A DNA stretch of 27,699 nucleotides from JBFMCC01 sp034435275 (lineage in GTDB: Bacteria > Chloroflexota > Anaerolineae > Anaerolineales > Villigracilaceae), in NCBI GenBank assembly GCA_034435275.1, contig DAOTXP010000147.1:1-27699 (forward strand), read 5' to 3'. The position numbers were made by a program, and so were the translations under genes. The stretch's first letter is position 1. Each line of letters begins with the position of its first letter. The notes under the pieces were generated by a model. It was not told the DNA's origin. It saw nothing but the letters and a program-made list of their open reading frames with translations, and did not search any database. Positions 1-6,393 of the stretch are shown here, in pieces.

Positions 1-234
1 GCGATCCCGTCCCTGCCCGGGGCGGTCGGGACCTTCGAGGGCGCCATCGCCGCGGCGTTAACCCTGCTGACGGGTAACCAGTCCACCTCCCTGGCGGTGG
101 CGTTGACGGCGCGCTTTTATAATTACCTGAACAGCGGCGTCATCGGCGGCATCGGCCTCGCCCGCGAAGGCGAGACGCTCGGTCACGTTTACCGCGAGTT
201 GATGGCGCTGCGGAAGAAGGCTACGCAAGAGTAG
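1..234 (+). CDS. Lysylphosphatidylglycerol synthase TM region / UPF0104 flippase-like membrane protein, C-terminal end (5' truncated)
   Basis: Frame 1 is open from the left edge to a TAG at 232-234 and encodes the last 77 residues of a protein that starts outside the window. The segment PSLPGAVGTFEGAI, followed by a hydrophobic helix and then ARFYNYL, matches the C-terminal region of the PF03706 family (LPG synthase/YbhN-type membrane proteins). In that family a Pro-Gly-Gly-x-Glu motif precedes the last transmembrane helices. The tail is basic (LRKKATQE), as expected on the cytoplasmic side. Family members act in lipid aminoacylation, glycolipid handling or flipping. The neighbouring sugar epimerase and glycosyltransferases favour an envelope-glycan role. 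The exact substrate cannot be inferred from this fragment. Confidence 0.7.
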   Translation, partial: AIPSLPGAVGTFEGAIAAALTLLTGNQSTSLAVALTARFYNYLNSGVIGGIGLAREGETLGHVYRELMALRKKATQE

Positions 235-245
235 CAAACAAGGTT

Positions 246-336
246 CCGTCATTGCGAGGAGGGCGTTCTTCCCGACGAAGCAATCCCCACCTTATCGCGG
301 AGATTGCTTCGGGCGAGTACGCCCTCGCAATGACGG
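246..336. repeat. About 90-bp imperfect palindrome (REP/MITE-like) between genes
   Basis: The outer arms cgtcattgcgagg (247-259) and cctcgcaatgacg (323-335) are perfect reverse complements of 13 bases. The inner arms cgaagcaatcccc (276-288) and ggagattgcttcg (299-311) pair with one mismatch. The GTCATTGCGAG...GAAGCAATC pattern resembles dispersed palindromic repeats seen in many bacterial genomes (from memory). It fills the gap between the upstream stop (234) and the epimerase start (352) and contains no ORF of its own. It could fold as an RNA hairpin or be a non-autonomous mobile repeat. Confidence 0.85.
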
Positions 337-351
337 GGACAATGAGGTTTT

Positions 352-1377
352 ATGTCGAGAAACTATCTCATCACCGGCGGAGCGGGTTTCATCGGCTCCA
401 ATTACGTCCATCGGCTGTTGTCGCGCGGCGAGCGGGTGACCATTTACGATAACCTGTCACGTGCGGGCGCGCCGCGCAACCTGGAATGGTTAAAGCAGAC
501 CTTCGGCGAGAAGTCCTTTGACGTGATCGCCGCGGACGTGCGCGACGCGGCCCAATTAACGGAGTCCGCCCGCGGGTCGGATGTGATCGTGCACCTGGCG
601 GGGCAGGTCGCGGTGACCACGTCGGTCGTCAATCCCAGGGACGATTTCGAGGCCAACGCGCTGGGCACGTTCAACGCGCTGGAGGCGGCGCGGCTTTCGG
701 GTCGGAATCCGATCTTCATTTACGCGTCCACGAACAAAGTCTATGGCGGCATGGAGGATGTGAAAGTGGTGGAGCGCGAAACGCGCTGGCAGTACCAGGA
801 CCTGCCGCACGGCTGTCCCGAAACCCAGCCGCTGGATTTTCATTCTCCGTATGGCTGCTCGAAGGGCACAGGCGACCAGTACGTGCGCGACTATCATCGC
901 ATCTACGGCCTGCCGACGGTGGTCTTTCGCCAGAGTTGCATTTACGGCACGCGCCAGTTCGGCATCGAAGACCAGGGCTGGGTGGCGTGGTTCATCATCG
1001 CCGCGGTGATGGGACGGCCGATCACGATCTACGGCGACGGCAAGCAGATCCGCGACCTGCTGTATGTGGACGATTTGCTGAATGCTTATGACCTCGCCGT
1101 CGAGAAAATCGACATCGCCGCAGGGCAGGTCTACAACCTGGGCGGCGGGCCGGCCAACACGCTCTCCATCTGGACCGAGTTCGGGCCGCTTCTCGAAAAA
1201 CTGACCGGGCATGAGATTCCCGTCGGCCGCGGCGACTGGCGCCCCGGCGACCAGAAGGTCTTCGTGGCAGACATCCGCAAGGCGGCGCGCGAACTCGGCT
1301 GGACGCCCAAGGTCAGCGTGGAGCAGGGGGTGGAGAGGTTGTTCGAGTGGGTGCGAGGGAATAAGGGGTTGTTTTAA
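352..1377 (+). CDS. NAD-dependent sugar epimerase/dehydratase, CDP-paratose 2-epimerase-like
   Basis: This 341-aa extended short-chain dehydrogenase/reductase probably interconverts a nucleotide-activated sugar for glycan synthesis. The N-terminal Rossmann motif is GGAGFIG (residues 9-15). The catalytic pair is Y167 and K171 in PYGCSK, with STNKVYG at 126-132 supplying the Ser/Thr region. The block from FRQSCIYG to GRPITIYGDGKQIRDLLYVDD is typical of CDP-paratose/CDP-tyvelose 2-epimerases, which makes this a better call than UDP-glucose 4-epimerase. No other CDP-sugar gene is in the window, so the true nucleotide-sugar is uncertain. The ATG at 352 is preceded by a weak GAGG (344-347) and by GACAAT (338-343), which could be a -10 element. 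The protein is cytoplasmic, and GT4 and methyltransferase genes follow. Confidence 0.85.
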   Translation: MSRNYLITGGAGFIGSNYVHRLLSRGERVTIYDNLSRAGAPRNLEWLKQTFGEKSFDVIAADVRDAAQLTESARGSDVIVHLAGQVAVTTSVVNPRDDFEANALGTFNALEAARLSGRNPIFIYASTNKVYGGMEDVKVVERETRWQYQDLPHGCPETQPLDFHSPYGCSKGTGDQYVRDYHRIYGLPTVVFRQSCIYGTRQFGIEDQGWVAWFIIAAVMGRPITIYGDGKQIRDLLYVDDLLNAYDLAVEKIDIAAGQVYNLGGGPANTLSIWTEFGPLLEKLTGHEIPVGRGDWRPGDQKVFVADIRKAARELGWTPKVSVEQGVERLFEWVRGNKGLF

Positions 1378-1381
1378 AATC

Positions 1382-1410
1382 ACTTCCGAAGTCTCAACGA
1401 CTTCGGAAGT
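1382..1410 (+). terminator. Rho-independent terminator-like hairpin after the epimerase gene
   Basis: A perfect 12-bp stem, acttccgaagtc (1382-1393) with gacttcggaagt (1399-1410), encloses the 5-base loop tcaac and is followed by cttttgatt. It starts 5 bases after the epimerase stop codon. The short T run makes a terminator plausible but not certain. It could instead be a dispersed palindromic repeat. Confidence 0.65.
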
Positions 1411-1454
1411 CTTTTGATTCTCATTCGGTCGCTATGTAATTAACTGGCCTGCGT

Positions 1455-1460
1455 TATAAT
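1455..1460 (+). promoter_or_regulatory. -10 hexamer TATAAT immediately before the GT4 gene
   Basis: A perfect TATAAT lies 11 bases before the ATG at 1472, just after the hairpin at 1382-1410. No Shine-Dalgarno is visible between them (ctccccgcccc). A transcript starting about 7 bases downstream of the hexamer would have almost no leader. No convincing -35 box is present at the usual 16-18-base spacing. Confidence 0.6.
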
Positions 1461-1471
1461 CTCCCCGCCCC

Positions 1472-2626
1472 ATGAAAATTCTTACCGTTCTCACCTACTA
1501 CCGCCCGCACACTTCGGGTCTCACCATCTACGCCGAGCGGCTGGCGCGGGCCTTTGCCAGGCGCGGCCACGAAGTGACCGTGATGACCACGCAGTACGAC
1601 CCGTCCCTGCCGCGCGAGGAGCGGATGGACGGCGTCCGTGTCATCCGCGTGCCTGTCCTGTTCCGCGTCAGCAAGGGAGTCATCGCGCCCACCTTCGGCT
1701 GGGTGGCTACCCAACTCGTCGCCCGGCATGAGGTCGTCCAACTGCATCTCCCGCAGTTCGACGCGCCCGGCGTGGCCTTCCGCGCCCGTTTGTTCGGCAA
1801 GCCCGCCGTGCTCACCTATCATTGCGACCTGCTCCTGCCGCCCGGCCTGTTCAACCGACTCGTCAATCTCGTCGTCCATTTTCAGAACAACCTGGCAGGA
1901 ATTCTTTCGAATCACATCGTGACCTACACCCGGGACTACGCCGACCACTCGGACTACCTCTCGCGCTACGCCTCCAAACTGACCCCCATCCTGCCCCCGG
2001 TCGAATTGCCGGCTCCTGCCCCGGGCGCGGTCGAAGCCTTTGCCAAGGAACATCGCACCAAAGAAAAGCGTCCCGTCATCGGCATGGTCACACGCTTCGC
2101 TTCGGAAAAAGGCGTCGAGATTTTGCTGGATGCCCTGCCCGCAATACTGTCGAAGTATCCCAACGCGCAGGTCATCTACGCGGGACAGCACCTGAACGTG
2201 ATGGGCGAGCAGGATTATTATGAACGCCTGATCCCGCGCATCCGCGAGTACGAGAAGAAAGGGCAGTGGACCTTCCTGGGCAATCTCTCCCCCCTGCAAC
2301 TGGCGGCGGTGTATCCCAATCTTGATGTACTCACTGTTCCCTCGCTCAACTCGACGGAGGCCTTCGGTCTCGTGCAGATCGAGGCGATGATGAACGGCGT
2401 GCCGTGCGTGCCGTCTGCGCTGCCGGGCGTACGGCAGCCGGTCATGATGCACGGGATGGGCCGCGTTGCCAAAATCGGAGACGCGGCCGGTTTGGCGGAA
2501 TCCATTCTCGAGGTCCTGGATGAGCCGCACAAATTCCGCGGCGACGTTGCAGGAATCAAAAAGTCTTACGATCCCGATTCCGTCGCGGCGGAATATGAAA
2601 AACTGTTTGAGAAATTGATGAGGTAG
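1472..2626 (+). CDS. Glycosyltransferase family 4 (GT-B fold)
   Basis: This 384-aa cytoplasmic or membrane-associated retaining glycosyltransferase would transfer a sugar from a nucleotide donor to a lipid or glycan acceptor. The N-terminal acceptor domain begins with YYRPHTSGLTIYAERLA (about residues 9-25), the usual opening of GT4 enzymes. The donor-binding domain has GMVTRFASEKG near 205 and the EX7E pair E296/E304 in TEAFGLVQIEAM, which in GT4 contacts the donor. Length is typical. Donor and acceptor cannot be read from the sequence. The start is the first ATG after a TATAAT and has no Shine-Dalgarno. The upstream epimerase and downstream methyltransferases place it in a glycan-assembly cluster. 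Confidence 0.9.
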   Translation: MKILTVLTYYRPHTSGLTIYAERLARAFARRGHEVTVMTTQYDPSLPREERMDGVRVIRVPVLFRVSKGVIAPTFGWVATQLVARHEVVQLHLPQFDAPGVAFRARLFGKPAVLTYHCDLLLPPGLFNRLVNLVVHFQNNLAGILSNHIVTYTRDYADHSDYLSRYASKLTPILPPVELPAPAPGAVEAFAKEHRTKEKRPVIGMVTRFASEKGVEILLDALPAILSKYPNAQVIYAGQHLNVMGEQDYYERLIPRIREYEKKGQWTFLGNLSPLQLAAVYPNLDVLTVPSLNSTEAFGLVQIEAMMNGVPCVPSALPGVRQPVMMHGMGRVAKIGDAAGLAESILEVLDEPHKFRGDVAGIKKSYDPDSVAAEYEKLFEKLMR

Positions 2627-2678
2627 GGGCACAACAGAACGGTCATCAGCGCGGGCCTTCCATTGCCTGCTGTGCCCC
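2626..2678. repeat. 52/53-bp inverted-repeat element, copy 1 (abuts a stop codon)
   Basis: The element begins at the last base of the GT4 stop codon and is bounded by ggggcacaacag and ctgctgtgcccc, which pair with one mismatch. Read on the minus strand it starts GGGCACAGCAGGCAA. The copy at 25560-25611 starts GGGCACAGCGGGCAA on the plus strand and has the same 52-base span. The interiors differ. No ORF is contained. Confidence 0.6.
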
Positions 2679-2688
2679 TGCACGCGCC

Positions 2689-3447
2689 ATGAAAGATTTC
2701 CTCTATCTCCATATTCGTGACCTGCCCTACTTTCGCGGCTTTCTGCGTGCCATCGAATCACGCTACTATCAGGATTTCGACCTGCCCGCGCCGATCCTGG
2801 ACGTCGGCTGCGGCGACGGCAACTTCGCCGCGCTGACCTTCGACCGCAAAATTGATGTGGGTCTCGACCCATGGCACGCGCCGATTCATGAGGCGAAACG
2901 GTATGACCGATACCGCTTGCTGGTCGAGGCGGATGGCGGGAGGTCGCCGTTTCCCGACGGCTATTTTGCCAGCGCCTTCTCGAACTCGGTGCTGGAACAT
3001 ATTCCGCATGTTCGGCAGGTTTTGAAAGAGACCGCGCGCGTGCTCAAACCCGGCGCGCCGTTCTATTTTTGTGTGCCGAATACGCGCTATCTATCCGAGT
3101 TGTCGTTGTCGCGTGTTTTTGGCCGAGGCTACACGGAGTGGTTCCGCAGGATGTCGCGGGTGGAACACGCCATCGAGCCGGAGACCTGGCAGGGCTGGCT
3201 CGAAGCGGCGGGCTTCATGCTGGAGCGCTGGTGGCACTACTTTTCGCCTGCGGCGATGCGCGTGTTAGAATGGGGCCACTATTTCGGCGCGCCCACCCTC
3301 CTGCCGCGCATCTTGTTCCGCCGCTGGATCATCGCCCCGGCGCGCTGGAATCTCTTTTTTACGGAACGCGCCCTGCGGAAATATGTCGAACATCCCGAGC
3401 ATCCGCAGGGGACGTTTACGTTTTATGTGGCTAGAAAAGTGGAATAA
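2689..3447 (+). CDS. Class I SAM-dependent methyltransferase (Methyltransf_11 type)
   Basis: This 252-aa protein has SAM-binding motif I ILDVGCGDG (D38-G44). Motif II/III features appear in the acidic SPFPDGYFASAFSNSVLEHIPH segment and post-motif VLKPGAPFYFCVPN, all typical of Methyltransf_11. The C-terminal half is rich in Trp, Arg and aromatic residues (WWHYFSP, RILFRRWIIAPARWNLFF) and may bind a membrane or lipid-linked substrate. Its place between a GT4 gene and a second methyltransferase suggests methylation of a sugar or polyprenyl-linked glycan, but the substrate is not determined. The start at 2689 is the first ATG after the 52-bp repeat. No good Shine-Dalgarno is visible. Confidence 0.85.
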   Translation: MKDFLYLHIRDLPYFRGFLRAIESRYYQDFDLPAPILDVGCGDGNFAALTFDRKIDVGLDPWHAPIHEAKRYDRYRLLVEADGGRSPFPDGYFASAFSNSVLEHIPHVRQVLKETARVLKPGAPFYFCVPNTRYLSELSLSRVFGRGYTEWFRRMSRVEHAIEPETWQGWLEAAGFMLERWWHYFSPAAMRVLEWGHYFGAPTLLPRILFRRWIIAPARWNLFFTERALRKYVEHPEHPQGTFTFYVARKVE

Positions 3448-3461
3448 CGATCTTATGCTCT

Positions 3462-3503
3462 GAGCGCCGTCCTCGGCGCTCGGTTGCCGCCGGGGACGGC
3501 GGC
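3462..3503. repeat. Tandem GC-rich hairpins between the two methyltransferase genes
   Basis: Two adjacent perfect stems are present. The first is gagcgccg (3462-3469) with cggcgctc (3474-3481) around tcct. The second is gccgcc (3486-3491) with ggcggc (3498-3503) around ggggac. There is no T tract, so a classical terminator is unlikely. The second stem ends one base before the ggag (3505-3508) that probably serves the next gene, so the structure could affect its translation. Confidence 0.6.
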
Positions 3504-3514
3504 TGGAGCACGTG

Positions 3515-4231
3515 ATGGCCTTCGACGAAACATACTTCTCCACACACACGTACGCGAACGTCTCCTTCGCGAAATTCAGCCAGTACTGGTGGTCGAATCG
3601 ATTCTATGCCATGTTGGCGCGGCGCTACGGGAAGCGCGGTGCGCGCCTGCTCGAGGTCGGCTCCGGCCTCGGCCATCTGGTCGGTCAACTGGAGGACACT
3701 TTCCAAACGTATGGCATGGACTTGAATCATTGGGCGGTGAAGAAGTCGAAAGCCATCGTCCAGCGAACATCCTTGCAGACGGCCAGCGCGCAGGAACTGC
3801 CGTTTGCGGATGCCTCTTTTAACCTGGTCATCATCAAGCACATCATCGAGCACCTCCCGGACCCGGCGCGGGCCATCCGCGAGATCGGCCGCGTCACTGA
3901 GCCCGGCGGGACGCTCATCCTCGCCACGCCGAACCTGTCATCCCTGCTCAGACCGTGGAAGGGCGAACGCTGGATCGGCTACCAGGACCCCACGCACATC
4001 TCGCTCAAGCCGCCCGAGGAATGGTTGTCGCTGATTCAGGACGCGGGCTTCCGCTTGAAGCGGGTGTTCGCCGACGGCTTCTGGGACGTGCCGTATGTTC
4101 CCATCGTCCCCAAACAAATCCAAAAACTGTTCTTCGGCTCGCTGGGCGGATTCCAGGCCATCACAGGCTTCGTCTTCCTGCCGGTGCGGTGGGGCGAAAG
4201 TATCATGGTCATCGCCGCGAAACAGGGATAA
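3515..4231 (+). CDS. Class I SAM-dependent methyltransferase
   Basis: This is a 238-aa methyltransferase if the ATG at 3515 is used; a GTG directly before it at 3512 would add one residue. SAM motif I is LLEVGSGLG (E47-G53). The segment ASAQELPFADASFNLVIIKHIIEHLPDP contains the motif II acidic loop, and EPGGTLILATPN is post-motif II. This architecture fits Methyltransf_11/23 enzymes that act on sugars or quinone-like lipids. It shares overall plan but little obvious sequence with the preceding methyltransferase. A ggag about 7 bases before ATG 3515 supports that start. The gene probably belongs to the same glycan cluster. Substrate unknown. Confidence 0.85.
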   Translation: MAFDETYFSTHTYANVSFAKFSQYWWSNRFYAMLARRYGKRGARLLEVGSGLGHLVGQLEDTFQTYGMDLNHWAVKKSKAIVQRTSLQTASAQELPFADASFNLVIIKHIIEHLPDPARAIREIGRVTEPGGTLILATPNLSSLLRPWKGERWIGYQDPTHISLKPPEEWLSLIQDAGFRLKRVFADGFWDVPYVPIVPKQIQKLFFGSLGGFQAITGFVFLPVRWGESIMVIAAKQG

Positions 4232-4232
4232 T
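4227..4232 (+). promoter_or_regulatory. Possible -10 element GATAAT overlapping the end of the methyltransferase gene
   Basis: GATAAT overlaps the TAA stop of the preceding gene and lies 12 bases before the ATG at 4245. No Shine-Dalgarno is visible in the gap. The arrangement matches that at 1455, 6380 and 14859. Confidence 0.4.
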
Positions 4233-4244
4233 ATTCCGCAGTCT

Positions 4245-6377
4245 ATGAACGAACCCACCGTCCTCGATTACGTCAAGTCCATCTTCAAAGACTGGAAGTC
4301 GTTTTTCGGCTTTCTGCGCGCCCTCCTCCGCCACGCCAGTACGATGGATATGGTGGAGACCGCCCCGGCTGAACCGATCGGCGTTGAAACGCCAGCCTCC
4401 GAACCTTCCAACCTGCAACCTGCGACCCCATTCCCCTGGCGCACCATCGTTGCATTGATCCTGGCCCTCGCCGCCCAGCGTTTTCTGGAACCGGCCAGCC
4501 GCCAGGTTTCATTGAGCATTGCCCTGTATCTCGCCTCGGCTGGACTTTTACTTTGGGCCTTCTACACCGGCGAATGGATGCTCCCCGCGGGCGATTCGCA
4601 GACCCGCCGCGCCGACCCGTTGACCATGAGTGCCGTTCCATTCTTTCTGTCACTGGCGTTATTGCTGGGAGCGTTCCTTGATTTCAAGGAGGGGATGTTC
4701 AACTGGCATAACACGCTTCTCTGGCTGGCGGGGACGGGATGCTTCGTCTGGGCGGTGTGGATTCGGCGGCCGCGCGTGCCAAAGTCCGCGGCGCGAACCG
4801 ACTGGGGCTGGATCGCGTTACTCGCGGCCGCGTCCGCGCTGGTTGTCTTCTTCCGCGTCTATCGGCTAAGTGACGTCCCCGGCCAGCCGTTCAGCGACCA
4901 CGCCGAAAAGATCCTGGATATTTACGACATCACGCAGGGACAGACGTGGGTGTTCTTCGAGCGTAACACCGGGCGCGAGGCGATTCAATTCTATTGGACT
5001 TTGCTGATGGACTGGATTTTCAAAACCGGACTGACCTTCGAGAGCCTGAAGATCGGCACCGTCCTGCTCGGCCTGCTGACTCTGCCCTTCATGTATCTGC
5101 TTGGGAAGGAAGTAGGCGGACGGCGCACCGGTCTGCTGGCGCTGGCGATGACCGGCATCGGTTACTGGCCGAACGTGATCTCGCGCGTCGGTCTGCGTTT
5201 TCCGCTGTATCCGCTTTTCGTCGCGCCGACGCTGTATTACCTGTTCCGCGGCCTGCGCACGCAGAACCGCAATGACTTTATTCTCTCAGGTGTTTTCCTC
5301 GGCCTCGGCCTGCACGGGTACAGCCCGTTCCGCATCGTTCCGATCCTGGTGGTGCTGGCCATCGGCCTGTATCTCCTGCACGTGCGTTCGAAGGAGGAGC
5401 GCAGCCAGGCCGCGCTGTGGCTGGTGGTCCTGGCGTTGACCTCGCTGGCAGTCTTCCTGCCATTGTTTCGTTACGCCATCGAGTTCCCCGAATTTTTTAC
5501 TTACCGCGCGCTCTCGCGACTCGGCCCGCTGGAACAACCCCTGCCCGGGCCGTGGTATCAGATTTTGATCTCCAACGTCGGCCGCGCCCTTTTGCTCGTG
5601 AATTACGACAACGGCGGTATCTGGACCAATTCAGTGATGAACCGCCCCGCGCTGGATGTAGTCACCGCGGCGCTGTTCGTGATCGGACTCGTGCTCCTGC
5701 TGGCGCGGTACGCGCGCCGCCGCGGCTGGCTGGACCTGTTCCTGATCCTCGCCATCCCGATTCTTCAACTCCCCTCCAGCCTGTCGCTGGCCTACCCGGA
5801 GGAAAATCCCGCCATCAACCGCGCCGGCGGATCGCTGGTGGTGATCTTCCTCATCGCCGCGCTGGCGCTGGACGGCCTGCTGACCGCCCTTTCGTCCGGG
5901 CTGACTCGCCGCGGACGCACCCTCGCCGTCTGGGGCGCGGCAGGACTGCTCCTGTTTTGGTCCGGCGCGCAGAATTATGACCTGGTCTTCAATCAATACG
6001 CTGCACAATACAAGATCTCGGTCTGGAACGTGACCGACATGGGTGAGGTCATCAAGGAGTTCGGCGAGACGTATGGCACGACCGACACGGTCTGGATCGT
6101 GCCGTATCCTTTCTGGATTGACACGCGTCTGCCGGGCATCGAGGCGGGAATCCCGAACCGCGACTTTGCCATCTACCGCGATAACCTGCCGAGCACGCTG
6201 GGCATCCCCGGGCCGAAACTGTTCATCGTCAAGGCCGAAGCGAACATCCCGCAGGACAACGACCAGGCCACGCTGGACGTGCTGGCCCAGTTATATCCGC
6301 AGGGCACACTGACCCTGCACGAGGCCGAGATACCGGGCTTCGGGTTTTGGATGTACTTTGTCCCGGCCGAAAACTAG
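4245..6377 (+). CDS. GT-C fold membrane glycosyltransferase (ArnT/PMT-like)
   Basis: This 710-aa polytopic protein is probably an inverting transferase that uses a polyprenyl-phosphate sugar donor on the outer membrane face. After a cytoplasmic N-terminus of about 75 residues come hydrophobic helices. The large first catalytic loop carries acidic D218 and E221 in FSDHAEKILDIYD, the position of the catalytic acidic motif in GT-C enzymes, with GREAIQFYW following. Further TM segments and a soluble C-terminal domain of about 110 residues complete the PMT/ArnT-like layout. An in-frame start upstream at 4095 would overlap the methyltransferase gene by more than 130 bases, so ATG 4245 is preferred. 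A proline-rich heptad-encoded insert (PASEPSNLQPATP) lies just before the first TM. Acceptor unknown. Confidence 0.8.
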   Translation: MNEPTVLDYVKSIFKDWKSFFGFLRALLRHASTMDMVETAPAEPIGVETPASEPSNLQPATPFPWRTIVALILALAAQRFLEPASRQVSLSIALYLASAGLLLWAFYTGEWMLPAGDSQTRRADPLTMSAVPFFLSLALLLGAFLDFKEGMFNWHNTLLWLAGTGCFVWAVWIRRPRVPKSAARTDWGWIALLAAASALVVFFRVYRLSDVPGQPFSDHAEKILDIYDITQGQTWVFFERNTGREAIQFYWTLLMDWIFKTGLTFESLKIGTVLLGLLTLPFMYLLGKEVGGRRTGLLALAMTGIGYWPNVISRVGLRFPLYPLFVAPTLYYLFRGLRTQNRNDFILSGVFLGLGLHGYSPFRIVPILVVLAIGLYLLHVRSKEERSQAALWLVVLALTSLAVFLPLFRYAIEFPEFFTYRALSRLGPLEQPLPGPWYQILISNVGRALLLVNYDNGGIWTNSVMNRPALDVVTAALFVIGLVLLLARYARRRGWLDLFLILAIPILQLPSSLSLAYPEENPAINRAGGSLVVIFLIAALALDGLLTALSSGLTRRGRTLAVWGAAGLLLFWSGAQNYDLVFNQYAAQYKISVWNVTDMGEVIKEFGETYGTTDTVWIVPYPFWIDTRLPGIEAGIPNRDFAIYRDNLPSTLGIPGPKLFIVKAEANIPQDNDQATLDVLAQLYPQGTLTLHEAEIPGFGFWMYFVPAEN
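4395..4429 (+). repeat. Intragenic 7-base repeat, locus 1
   Basis: Successive 7-base units are gcctccg, aaccttc, caacctg, caacctg and cgacccc. The run is in frame and encodes the Pro/Gln/Asn-rich stretch just before the first transmembrane segment of the GT-C protein. Confidence 0.65.
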
Positions 6378-6379
6378 AC

Positions 6380-6385
6380 TACAAT
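6380..6385 (+). promoter_or_regulatory. -10-like TACAAT before the GT-C::DUF2298 gene
   Basis: TACAAT lies 3 bases after the previous stop and 8 bases before ATG 6394, without a Shine-Dalgarno. TTGTCC at 6358-6363 could act as a -35 at 16-base spacing. It would give a leaderless or near-leaderless mRNA. Confidence 0.5.
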
Positions 6386-6393
6386 TTGCCGCT

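Noticed and set aside
246..336. Insertion sequence
   Set aside because: There is an inverted repeat but no transposase and only about 90 bases. At most it is a non-autonomous palindromic repeat.
1454..2872. 472-aa open frame on the minus strand opposite the GT4 gene
   Set aside because: It is a shadow of a GC-rich plus-strand gene. Its composition is Arg/Gly/His-rich with no recognisable domain, while the plus strand has clear GT4 motifs.
4095..4244. N-terminal extension of the GT-C protein from the ATG at 4095
   Set aside because: It would overlap the methyltransferase gene by over 130 bases and encode Ser/Arg-rich sequence unlike a GT-C N-terminus.
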